From: Sphagnum compactum
Taxonomy: Eukaryota; Bryophyta; Sphagnopsida; Sphagnales
Assembly (NCBI GenBank): GCA_965153455.1
Contig: OZ234501.1
Location: forward strand, 10,354,001-10,418,000
Direction: 5' to 3'
DNA length: 64,000 nucleotides
The notes below the pieces were generated by a model, which made no database searches, had not been told where the DNA came from, and was given only the letters and a program-made list of their open reading frames with translations. Made by a program: the position numbers and the translations under genes. This document shows, piece by piece, positions 1 through 11,300 of this stretch (position 1 is the stretch's first letter; every line of letters starts with the position of its first letter).

Positions 1-600
1 GAGGCCGTCGCCATTCCATTACTCCACCAGCGCCGCACCTCATGATCCTCCTCTCCATTATCAAAACTCCCCGCTGCTGCAACAACGGACAAAATCTCGA
101 CCTCTTCATGAGAAGCAGCGAAGCATGGCCGAACGAAAACAGTAGTAGAAAAAAAAAGCAGCAGCAGAAGACTGGAGAGAACAAGAACAAAATTCTGCTG
201 CCGGTGCATTCTCCAACTCTTGAATCCGACCTTCATAGTTCGTCTGTCACGAAGTGAGGACGGCTGTGCAAACTGGGAACAAACGACAGTTCTCTTCTCT
301 TTTACAAAACACAGGCTACAACTCTTGGCCAACGCTTCTTGTGCTCTTGACCCAGCAGAGCTTTCTGCACACTACCCAAGGCCCGGTTTTTTTTTTTTGG
401 CCCCCCTTGGGTTTCAGAGCTCCTTTTGTTAGCACATATGTAGGGGTTGTGTGTAGACGTGTGTTTTGCTGGGGGAACTTGAAAGGCTTGTTTTTTTGTG
501 GGTGGGGAGGGGAGGGGAGGGGAGGGAAGGGGGTTTTGTTTCTGTTTTTGGAATTGGGGGTTAGGTAGTTGCTTATAACCTCCCCTTCCCTTTGCTCAGA
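1..600. other. GC-richer leader-like segment with a G-run
   Basis: The first 360 bases are richer in GC and CAG/AAG-type codon-like sequence than the rest, and may be the edge or leader of a gene outside the window. Three short overlapping ORFs (42-257, 220-432, 254-568) have no recognisable domain. At 503-532 a run of GGGGA-like blocks on the plus strand fits a G-quadruplex pattern. No product can be named. Confidence 0.25.
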
Positions 601-1615
601 AGCTTCACACCTAGTCTTGTCCCATCCTTCTAGGCATGTTGTATGAGCTGAATCTAGCTTTTGTTATTTCATCATCCTTTGCTTGATTTGGGTTGAAATT
701 TTTATTCAAGATGTTTCAAGCGTGTAAATTTTGATTCCAATGGCCCTATTTCTTGAGTTGCATATCTAATAACCTTAGGCATCATCGTCCCTTTGTCGGG
801 TGAGTTGAATTTAGCTTTGCTATTTCATCATCTCTTGCTCGATTTTGGTGTAAATTTTTATCACAGATTTTTAATGGATTTGTGAAGCCTTCAACATCTT
901 ACCCATGTTGTCTGAGTAGAATCTAGCTTTGCTATTCCATCATCACTTGCTTGATTTTGGTTTCAATTTTTATCAAAGATTTTTGAATGTGTAAATTTTA
1001 ATTCCAACGATTGGATTTGTTAAGTTTCATGTCTAACCTTGGGGCATCATTCCCATGTTGTGCGAGTTGAATTTAGCTTTTTTAATTCATCATCTCTTGC
1101 TTGATTTTTTAATTTAAAGTTTTATCAAAGAGTTTTGAGTGTGTAAATTTTGATTCCAACAGGTTGTATTTGTTAAGTTTCATGTCTAATCTTGGGCATC
1201 ATTTCCTTCTTGTGCAAGTTGAATTTCACTTCACCATTTCATCATCTCTTGCTTGATTTTGGTTGAAATTTTTATCAAAGATTTTTTGAGTTTGTAAATT
1301 TTGATTCCAACGGTTAGATTTGTCAAGTTTCATATCTAATACTGGGCATCATTCCCTTGTTGTCCGAGTTGAATCTAGCTTCACTATTTCATCATCTCTT
1401 GCTTTGATTTTGGTTTAAATTCTTATTAAAGATTTTTTAATGGACTAGGTAACCATAGCTTTGCTATTTCATCATCTCTTGCTGATTTTGGCTTCAATTT
1501 TTTCTTAAAGATTTTTGAATGGACTAGGTAACCATAGCTTTGCTATTTTATCATCTCTTGCTGATTTTGGCTTCAATTTTTTATTAAAGATTTTTGAATG
1601 GACTATGTAACCAGC
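600..1615. repeat. Decayed tandem repeat, about 150-bp units ending in two 79-bp units
   Basis: About eight units share the core TTTCATCATCTCTTGC, followed by GATTTTGG..AATTTTTATCAAAGATTTTTGA. The core occurs near 667, 817, 935, 1087, 1237, 1388, 1468 and 1546. Most units add AAATTTTGATTCCAACGG and GGGCATCATTCCCTTGTTG. The last two units lack this second half and repeat at about 79 bp (1438-1595). This looks like a small satellite that later shortened its period. Confidence 0.75.
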
Positions 1616-1900
1616 AAGAGGATGCCAGTTACAATGGATATAGCTGAGGCCCAGGAGCACCAGAACTACATCCAGTAGCCAGTGGCCTTCAGCTAGTTAT
1701 GGGACATAATCAACGGATGAGAAGGCAAATCGAGCCGACCACTACTTCTCATAATCATCTCTCTTCAGAGACAGAAAGGGCTCTTCATGGATGAAAAATA
1801 GATTATTTCATCTATGTGTTTTTCATGGAAATACTTCAATTTGGCAGGGTTTCATTTGTATATTTCAGAATTTTGGGAAGATTTAGCCAAATCTGGCTAT
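1616..1900 (+). other. Possible exon remnant beside the tandem repeat
   Basis: After a pyrimidine-poor CCAG at 1612 the plus strand reads a short frame, KRMPVTMDIAEAQEHQNYIQ, and then TAG. The composition differs from the flanks and could be a terminal exon or an exon fragment. No homologue is recalled and no upstream exon was found. Confidence 0.15.
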
Positions 1901-1974
1901 ATATATATCAGATGTGGAGTGTAAATGTTTAATCAACCTCCTATATTCATGGCTACAAACTGACAACCGAATAC

Positions 1975-2690
1975 AAAAAATTTGGCGAGTAATGTTACAT
2001 TTTTTGTCACTTCTGGCGATGGAGACCTGCAAAATCACTTCATTTTATTTTTTTAAATCTCTTTTTTTGGCGAGATTTCGCCAGTAAAAAAAAGGGCTAG
2101 AAACTTGGCAGTGATTCTCAATCCAAAAGTACTGACAAAACTGTTCTTGGCAGCAATAATTGCTAGTGGAAGAGGAGACAGCTGTAAACCTACTACTATG
2201 GCCAGTACTAGAGAAGTACGAAGAAGTACTGACCTCGTACTTTTTTTTGGTACTTGAATTTTGAACCTCCTTATTTGTTGGTGTCTGCCAAGCAATTTTT
2301 TTTATTTTATTTTTCCCCTACTGTCGTAATACTGGCGAGCAGGGTTTCTTTTAAGGATTTTGTGAGGTAGCCAAAGTGGCAATTATCTAGAAAACAATTT
2401 AGCCATACTTGGCTACATAATAGCTATGAAGGTGGGAAAGAAAAACACAGAATCCTTCTTTTTTCTTGGCTGCATTCTGGAAGTTATCATAAGACTCTGG
2501 GGATTTGGAAAAAAAAATTTAATTTGGCCGAATTTTCCCATGAAAAAATCCTTTGTATGGGGTTAAAATCATATTTTTCAGGTCGAAATTTGGCAAAAAA
2601 TCACCTGTGAAAGAAACCAGTGGTTTTTTTTTTTTTGGCGAATTTTTGTATCATGGCAAATCCAAAAAGGGCCTGGCAAATGGCATAGAG
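1975..2690. repeat. Dispersed repeat cluster with TGGCGA/TCGCCA motifs
   Basis: This AT-rich stretch is studded with TGGCGA, TTGGCGAAT and TTTCGCCAG motifs and long T-runs. The same vocabulary recurs at 7613-7850 and 33098-33330. A sub-part near 2340 (AGGGTTTC...TTTTGTGAGGTAGCC) resembles 13434 (AGGGTTTC...TTTTGTGAAGTAGCC). Probably decayed MITE-like copies; class unknown. Confidence 0.45.
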
Positions 2691-3580
2691 CAATTTGGGC
2701 CATCAGATTAGGTTCAAGTCATCAAGATGCGGCATTTTGGTAGGGTTTATGAGCCAATGCCCTGACAAACAATTTAGATACAACGTCGTTCATCCTTATT
2801 TCTCCCATCCATCGGATGCCAAAGAACTACGTGGGTACTGTACCTCTTCGCCACCCAATGCACTCCAAGCTCCCCGCCCTCGCCTACAATTATGTAACCA
2901 ATGAAGAAGAGATCGCCCCCTACAAGGACCTTATATTTTATGTTGTATTGTCCCTTTGTTTTCCAAGTTCATTGTGTGCATCGAGTCGAAGCAAAATCTC
3001 CACTTTGATCCTTTGTCTTTTTGCCAAGTTCGCAAGTCCTACATTTGTTTTATTCATGAACTACTCATGTATGTTTCTTTCAAGTTTGTCAACTATCATT
3101 GAGCATTGTTTGTGAACTACCTCTTGCAGACTACCTTTTTGTTTTCCAAACTTCATTAAACATGTGAGGTTAAAGCTTAGGTCTTGTGTTCATGTTCGTA
3201 TTCATTGTTTTTAAGGGTCATCAAATTCCATTGTTTGTCAAGTTTGTTGTGTTCGTCAAGTCCATCAAATCTTTATAACGAACCAAGGATATTAATCCGA
3301 AACCCTAAACACTCTTGTCGAAATCCATTTTTCCTTTGCATGGATATGGCACCACGCACTCAAACCTCCTCCCAAGTTCAAGTTCCACCTCTTGTTCTCA
3401 AGGTCTATGTCTGTAATCCCCAATCTCTATCAATCCAAAGTAAAATGTCCAATCTTTGTTGGTAATCCACCACCCACATTATATGTGTCTCTTGTAACCC
3501 TACAAGGCAAAGTTGTGATGGTTTTTTGATGGAACACCCACACATGAACCAACCTTTGCAAATGTTTTATTAGATTTTAA
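2691..3580. other. No supported gene; short coding-like stretch
   Basis: A 2816-2935 plus-strand frame begins MPKNYVGTVPLRHPMHSKLP and has a normal residue mix, so it might be an exon fragment, but it is short and has no recognised family. The rest of the segment is low-complexity AT-rich DNA leading into the hAT fossil. Confidence 0.2.
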
Positions 3581-3599
3581 ACCTAGTAAACCAAAGAAA

Positions 3600-5735
3600 A
3601 AAGGCATCAAAGTGGGAATTAAAAAAGGTTTACCAAGATAAGTGGGCTACAAGGTTTTCATGGTTTGAAGCAATATGTGGGAAGGATGGCAAAATGAAGA
3701 TGGTCATATGTAAGATTTGCATTAACATAAAGGGGAAGGAGAGGTTCTTAATTCTGAACCTAGACTCCCTCATCAAACATTCTGGTTGAGGAAATGCATA
3801 AAGGCGAGACCTGAAATTGTTGTTGGAGAATTATACATTTGCCCTACTAATGTTCATGTGCAAAACAAAAAGTTGTATGCATCCAAGGGACAAGACAATG
3901 TTGATGTTCAAATTGCAAATGGTAATAATGTAAAGAAAAAAAATAAATACCTACAATTTGTGTCAATTTTTCATTTGTTGCAACAAGATAGGCCCATGAC
4001 AAATTTTGAAGCATCTAAAAACCTTTTTCACTTTTTGAAATTGAAAATTTTCCACGCAAACATTGGTCAAATATAACTAATTGGACCATAGCTAAAGCAA
4101 TGCATGGCAATATCTTATGACCTATAAAAGTTATTGTTCAAGCATCACAATTTATCTCAATGAATTGTGATGAAGTGACAACCCTTGACAACCACTCTCA
4201 GTTATCGATTCCTGCTTATGTGGTTGAGCAGTGGAAGAACATTCCAATTTTATTTAACTTGCAACATGTTATGGATGAAGCCACATTTAATAATTTAACC
4301 CACTTAATTGTGGAAAGCCTTGTTATGTTTGAAAGGTTGAACAAAACAAAAGTGACAAACAAACTTGTTTGTTTTCGAACAAACGGAGTGATAATATTCC
4401 AAGGTTTCAAACTCAATGTTACAACACAATTAATGCAAAAGCATGTTCCTTTTGTGAGTGGTGTGCATTGTATGACACACCACACCAACCTGGCTGTTCA
4501 GACTTTTAGTGGTTTGACATTGGTGGCAAAGATTGAAACATTGCTTGTTGGTATGTATAATTTTTTCGCCCATAACCATAACTAGGCTCTTGAAGCATCC
4601 AAGCTAATTAAGCTTTTTGGAATGAAAAGGGAACAAGATTCTAAAAAATATTATGACCTATTGGATTTCTATCTTGTTGCCATCTAAGCAAGTCTTGAAT
4701 GAGTACAAGGTTTTTATTATGAAAATGGCAGTTGATATTGTAAGTGTTCGGATCGCAAAAACGAACTATGAATCATTATGTGATGCGGAAACGTTGTTGG
4801 GCCTTGCTTGCACCATTCCCCTTCTTGAGGTGGCATAAAGTCTTTCCAAATTTGCACAAGGTTGTGGAACCTTCATATGTAATTTTGTTGATGCTCTGAA
4901 GCTAGTTGAAGCAAATCCCTCTACAATGTATTGTGAAAATTCATCAAAATTTTCACATCACTAATTTAGTTTCTTTTATGACCTTATTGAACATGCCAAT
5001 GACCAATTGTGCCTAACTTGGTGGACAAAACCTACCATTAAAATTAAGTATATTGCCTTTTTATTTTGGTGTCAAGTTTTATATGTTACACATCATGGAT
5101 TGAATCACAAAGGTCATGACCATGGTGACTAGAAAGATGTGGCTTGTATGTTTTGAAGATGTACAACAACAATGTTTAGAGGTTGTTGTAGGTCTAATTT
5201 GTGAATTGAAAAGGCGATTTCTAGTTCAAGAACTCTTGAATGCAACTAGGGTGATCTACCCATAGTATTGGTTGGCTCTTGAGGTGGAAATAACATTCTA
5301 AGCCACTTGGTTATTCTTCATGCACATTTTAGGCTTGGGGGTCTTTTAATGTTTTTGGCAGTTTACTATTAAACCCCATCCTTTTTAATGAACAGTTAAT
5401 TTTTTTCAAAGTAACCATGCAAAATCATTGTTGAAGCACCACGTTGCCTCCTCATGACTACAACCCAACTACAAGGATGTGGTAATTGTTTAAATCTAAC
5501 ACAATTTTGAACCATTGTATTTTAGTGAAACTATGTATGGTGATGGTGTTGGGCAATGTGGAAGATGAATGCGTCTTTTCCAACCTTTCCTTTGTCAAAT
5601 CAAAGTTGAGAAATTGCCTCATTAAACATTTAAACCTCATTGTCATGAAATATGCTTAATCTTTCTATAATTTGAAATCATTCCCTTTCTACATTACTAT
5701 TTGTGATTAGAATGAGGCCAAGTCACAATATGGGT
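3600..5735 (+). pseudogene. Fossil hAT-superfamily transposase (BED/zinc-finger type)
   Basis: Conceptual translation across stops and frameshifts gives an ordered hAT-type protein. At about 3610-3800 there is a Trp-rich N-terminal zinc-finger region (DKWATRFSWFEAICGKDGK, then CKIC and LIKHSG..RKC). The RNase-H-like core lies at 4160-4585 (VVEQWKNIPILFNLQHVMD, NKLVCFRTNGVIIFQG, HCMTHHTNLAVQTFSGL), with LLPSKQVLNEYKVFIMKMA at 4670-4730. The C-terminal dimerisation region is at 5530-5720 (VEDECVFSNLSFVKSKLRN). It is broken by several stops and at least two frame changes, so it cannot encode a protein. The resemblance is to plant ZNF862-like hAT proteins, from memory. No convincing terminal repeats were found. 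Confidence 0.75.
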
Positions 5736-7612
5736 TCAATGTTTAGCTCTACTGTCAAGTTGCATTAGTGGGTTTATAAACTACTGGTAAGATGCATCAA
5801 AGGTAAATTGTTGATTTTTGAAACCAAATATGTATTTTTGTTCACATTGGATGGTGACATTGAATGAAATCTTTTGATGCATTTGTTTTGTATATGGTAG
5901 TTGGCTAGTTTATACTTCACATCACAATCCCACATGGTTGTCAATGTTAACTTGTGATTGTGCATTGATGGACTTATGTATTAAACTCCAAGTTCAAATT
6001 GCAACAAGTTCTGAACATTTCCAATTTTTAAACTTCCAATTAGGATTTTGGTTTCCTCATTAATTTAATGACTAATCCATCAACTTTTAGTATGTTGGTA
6101 ATCATATAATTTTGTTCCTTTCGTGTTGTTGTAGAATTTTGCATCTAGTGTGAGATGTGAAAACACATTATGGTGGTAGATTTTGGGCAAGAATATGTTT
6201 TTTTTTTTGGGGTACATTTTGTATTATTTTGGGGGCAAATTGTTTTACATTTCATCTAGTGTTTTGATAAACGCATAAAACAAATTTTTAATACAAAGCC
6301 TCCAACACAATTCTTGTTACCTTTCAAATGATAATGTTTTGTTAACAAATTTTTATGTATTCACACATTTATGTTTGTTTGAATGAAAAACCTCATCTAG
6401 ATGTTTTTTGTGAAATCACATGAATGGAACTTTCCATATAGCATTGAAATGGAAAAATGAACTCATATGTAATATATAATTGAGTATTTCATCAAGTTTG
6501 GTAATCATTTGAATGAGTTTTGAAATATATTTTCACTTTGCAGTATATCATGACGTACAATTTCCTCACTAATATATTCTATAATCATTCAATATCAATT
6601 TCAAAGTGAGATTTTTTTAAAAATCTTATTATTTGGGTTTTGAACTACCTTATTGCAAATGTCATTTGCAAAAGACCCTTTTAATATTAAGGTAGTAGAC
6701 GTTCGAAAACACATAATTTCAAAAAGTAGTATTTGTAACAACAATCTTTAACCATAGTAATGTGCTTTTGCCTAGTTGTGAATGAAAATTTTATTGATGG
6801 ATGCACATTTAATCATTTGCTTGCAAGTCTAAATCTAAGATGTGACATGCATTGTCAACATGCATGATGTAGGAGAGCTTGATGTTCTTGTATCGAAGTT
6901 TACAAACACCAAGGTTATCAAAATGTTGAAATCTTGAGTTATAAAATGCTTAGATTAAATTAGATGCGGCTATTCATGGGGTTTATTGACAGTCACTTCT
7001 ACTTCAAAGTTTTAATTTCCGGGTATGTTTTTTTCTTCCCTTTCCAATATTGTTTCTCTTATATCTTTTATTATTTTATGTTGTGTTTTTTCTTCTTCAT
7101 TTTCTTTATGTGCACTTGTGTTTAGAATTTAAATCTTTGTGCTCTTTACTTACAACTACTTGCACATTGCATTGTGAGTCGTAATTGTTTCTTTGATAAG
7201 CAAAAATGGTGGAAAGATGGCAACCACAAAATAAAACCAATATTAACAATAGGTAGGACCAAAGCACATATCTTCACACCTCTTCACATTAGTTTGTAGC
7301 CACAAAATTTATCATGTTAAAACGTTTGTCACCTCATATTAGACATTCTTTTGCATCTAGTAGTCTCATAAACTTAAGTGTGAAAAAAATTGTCACTACA
7401 TGAACTCATAAAATTCTTTAAATGCTCACCTCAAGGTTTAAACATGGACTACTTAACATAATCAATTTGAAAGACAAAAAGATCTAGGCATAGCCAATTG
7501 GAGCTACAAGTCTTTAAAAAAATTTGCCACCTAACACCCCCCCCTATGGATAGATAGTAACCAAACACTTTACCAGGACAAAATGAAAAAAAAAAGAAAA
7601 AACATTGAAAGA
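5736..7612. other. AT-rich stretch, nothing identified
   Basis: Homopolymer-rich AT DNA with no frame, repeat pair or RNA gene that I can support. Confidence 0.4.
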
Positions 7613-7850
7613 AACACTGATGGTAACTGTCCCTGACGGACTCAGACAGATTTTACTCGAGACACACTTTTGTACAAGATCGTTAAAATTGTAGCCAGTG
7701 GACAGAATAGTGGCGACACGCTCCCCAAAATAGAGGGAAGTTTGGCGAATTCTTTTTGAGAAAAAGGGGAATTTTCGCTAGAAATTTGATGCAATTTCAC
7801 CATTTTGGCGATTTTGCACCAAAAAGAAAAACAAAAAGACTGGCAACCAG
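7613..7850. repeat. Dispersed TGGCGA-type repeat, copy 2
   Basis: Starts with GTAACTGTCCCTGACGGACT, close to GCGACTGTCCTGATGGACT at 33104. It contains TTGGCGAATTC and TTGGCGATTTTG, and ends in a purine run before CTGGCAACCAGTG. It is related in content to 33098-33330. Confidence 0.5.
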
Positions 7851-7947
7851 TGCCAACAGTGGACGACAATGGACATATAGGTAGTTGAAATTAGGGTTAG
7901 TTAATAATAAATACTGAACGCTTCTGTATTCTTTAGTTACCTCATAA

Positions 7948-8303
7948 AGTTATCCGAAAAGTCAATTAGGGGGCGAGAAGGGCCAGTTTTGGCATAATAG
8001 GGTATCAAATGCGTGACTGGGAATGAAATTTTACAAAACAAAATAATTGGGACCCGAATCAGTTTTTCCCCCAATTTTGGTGATGAACTGAGTTTCATCC
8101 CCGCTTCCTTTTTCACGAGCGCCTCCACTGCTTCTACATATATTTTCACTGCTCCTACCTGCACTACTATAATTACTCTCAAACCTTGTGCATTAAGTGC
8201 TGAGTTTTAGCATTTCATACTGAGATTTAATAAAATTTCCCACCTTTGGGGATGAAAGCAGAGGGGATAACGAGTGAAAGAGAGGGTGACTTTACAAATA
8301 ACT
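7948..8303 (+). mobile_element. MITE, short subfamily, copy A
   Basis: Begins AGTTATCCGAAAAGTCA and ends AGGGTGACTTTACAAATAACT, which are imperfect inverted repeats of each other. The interior shares long blocks with 14992, 18648 and 45393, including TACATATATTTTCACTGCTC and CTCAAACCTTGTGCATTAAG. It also shares the GGGGGCGAGAAGG block with copy C at 18648. No transposase is encoded, so it is a non-autonomous DNA element. The superfamily is not certain. Confidence 0.75.
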
Positions 8304-11300
8304 TTAGTACCTAATGAGCATTGACAATGGGAGTTATGCATGACACCCAAGTTTTTTACACCTTGCAAAATATGACAAATTACAACTTGGGTTAACTTAG
8401 ATTTTTCCATTACGAGTACAACATTGAACAAGGTGGGCCATGGCAGACCAAATAACTACACTAGTACCTTCACCTTCTATTGCATGAGGCCTCTTAGAGG
8501 CTATATTTAACTTGGGACATGTTAAAGCTGGACTTTGAGATCCTTGTTTTAGTCTAGGACGGTACATTTGTAATGTTTAAAAACAACCCAAAAAAAGGTT
8601 TGGAGTTTTCATCATGGTAACAATGTCGGTGCTGGTTCACCAAGGCCTTCTAGAGTGACCATTTGACCCTCTGGCACGAAACTTACCTACCGCCCACCCT
8701 AACTAGCTTTGCACTTCATGCTATGTACATAATATGTTAATTCTTTAGGCTTTTTATGTACCTTCCATTTCAGCGGCCACTTCCATTGTGCATGTGAGAC
8801 AATAAACATCTCCTACAGAGAGCTTTGTCCAACACATTTTCAGGCTTTATTTTTTGCACCTTAGATGGTTTTACATTGAATCACATTGTATAATTTTCAT
8901 GTTCTATGAGTTTAACAAAAAAAAACATTATTCCATTTACTATGCATGTTTTGTTATCTTAGGCCAAATTTGAATCCAATGCCTATCACTTCAAAAGAAA
9001 AAGTACTCATCAACAACTAAGATTCAAGTGCTGGGAAATATATATACAAATATATATTATTTAACAAATTCACAAGGTCAAAACAATCAATATGCATCAT
9101 AACTAAGCAAGTATACATAAGGTTAAGCATTGTTGTCCATTCTTGTGCCAAAAAATGCTTATTAGGGGTGTTTAGCATCTTTCATTGTGCATTACCTACC
9201 CTTGTTGGATATCAACATCTTATCAAATTATTTTTATCTTATATATTTTCGCTTCATACATTCAATTTTTATAGTTTTAGAAGATATTTTAATTTGAAAT
9301 AGTTTAGTTAAAGTTGATTAAATATTTTATTGCATGAATAAAATCATAGTCAAATGAGCCACCCAAGTGAGTGGACCCTCTTTAAAACTATATTTTTGTA
9401 TGTTTGAAAAATCATAAGGGAAACATAATAGTTTGAATTGTCATAATATTTTTTGAAAATATTTTTCATTAATTGCAAAGTTTATATGCTCAAAGCTTGA
9501 CACAAATCAAAAATGTTTTGCATGTTCAAAGCATTCAAAAATTGAGAGTGAACAATTCTGATTTTTTTTCAAACATCATTTTTTTCTATCAAATCGACAC
9601 CATTCCTTTTGAAAATTGAGAGGATTTTAACATTGATGATTAGAAGGGCAAAAGGATTTGAACTAATGAAAATTGTTTTTGTAATTCATTTGAACACATT
9701 TGGTTCAAAAGTGCTTTTGACTCTAAAAATGATGGATTTTGAAAATGTGGCTTTAACAAAAGTTGTTCATATATATGTGATAGAGGGCATGAATACATTA
9801 TATATTATCAATTTATAGTCAAAATGTATTTATATACAAAATGCAGTGTTAAATGGAATATTCGAAATACAAAATTTCAAATTATAAACCAGAGTAAAAA
9901 TGACACATGTCATGTGCAATCCTTGGAAAAAGACTTTTACCTTGGTGCCCCTGAGTCCTTTGACCATGATTTCATTTGCATGTGATATTCATCCCAATTA
10001 TGATGGAAATAACATCTGAAAGGATGATGACCTATGTGCATGTACATGAGATGTTAAGGATAGTAACATTTATGTGTGGGATGTTCACTTTCTATTTAAA
10101 AATAAACCAAAGTTTGGAGGTGAATCATAAAGTTTATACCAACTTGTGTGCTCCTAAGGTTAGGTGGAGAGATTGTAACAAATTTTTGTTTTTAACATAT
10201 TTATTTTTTCATTAATCCATTGTCAATTTCCACCATGGTAACAAAACTTGGTTGTTTTCAAAAGAAGGAAAATTAAAGTTGCATGATTTTTCATTCAAAA
10301 AAATTTCTAGAATTTTGACTGTTTATTTTTTAACATCATATTTCCATGTATACCTTGGTGGTTTAACTTAACACCCACATGATGAATTGTCTATGGAGTT
10401 TCTATGTGAACAATTATTGCAAGAAGAGTTGTGATTAAAACAAAAAGTATTTAACCAAGCATTAACACTTTGGGAGCATCACTAATAATCATTGGAAACA
10501 TGTGGGAAAACATTGAGAACATGATGAGAACACCAAGATCCAAAAACAAATAAAACACACACTTTTCATTTGTCTATGGGTTCAAGAAATCCACAAATGG
10601 GCTATGGAATTTTCATAGGGAAGGCATCAATTGTCCACCTTATTGAGTACATATGATCCCTAAACCCTAAACTTTGAAGCTCAAATGTTTTTATCATCCA
10701 TTTTATATGATATATAAAGTATTGTAATGTTTGGTTTAAAATCATGTGACGATAGCAATGCGTTATAATTAAACCTACTTCATGTGCACAAAATCAACAA
10801 ATAATAATATTCACACATGGGTCAACTTTTGTTGGTTTGTGTGCACTTGACCTACTCATAATTTGTTGGTTATTTCATATTCAATCCATTAGTTCCTTAA
10901 CATTTTTTAAAAGCCCATAACCAAATGTTATTTTATCTTGAAAATTTTCAAAACTTGGAACCAAAGTCTTTTTAATTCTAAAATTTTAAAACAAAACCTT
11001 CCTATCACTAACTTTTTTGGCTGAACAATACCTTCAAATACCTATTTTTAGGTTTTTTAATAATACCCATTTATTTTGCAAAGAGGTTGAGTCTGAAATA
11101 CCCCAATTAAACCACCTAAGACTAGTTTTTTACCTCTAGGAATAGCCATTAAATGCACACAAATCTCCCAATATATCCCTTGGGTGAACTAGCACCCACA
11201 TTAATACCAATGTTGATTTAATCTACATGTTCATGCCTAATAATCAATAATGGTATCAACAATGTTATTGATTACCATACTACTTTAATATTTGCTCTTT

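Noticed and set aside
2339-2624. hAT-type MITE with CAGGGTTTC ends
   Set aside because: Ends are only partly inverted and no target duplication was found; kept only as part of a dispersed repeat cluster.
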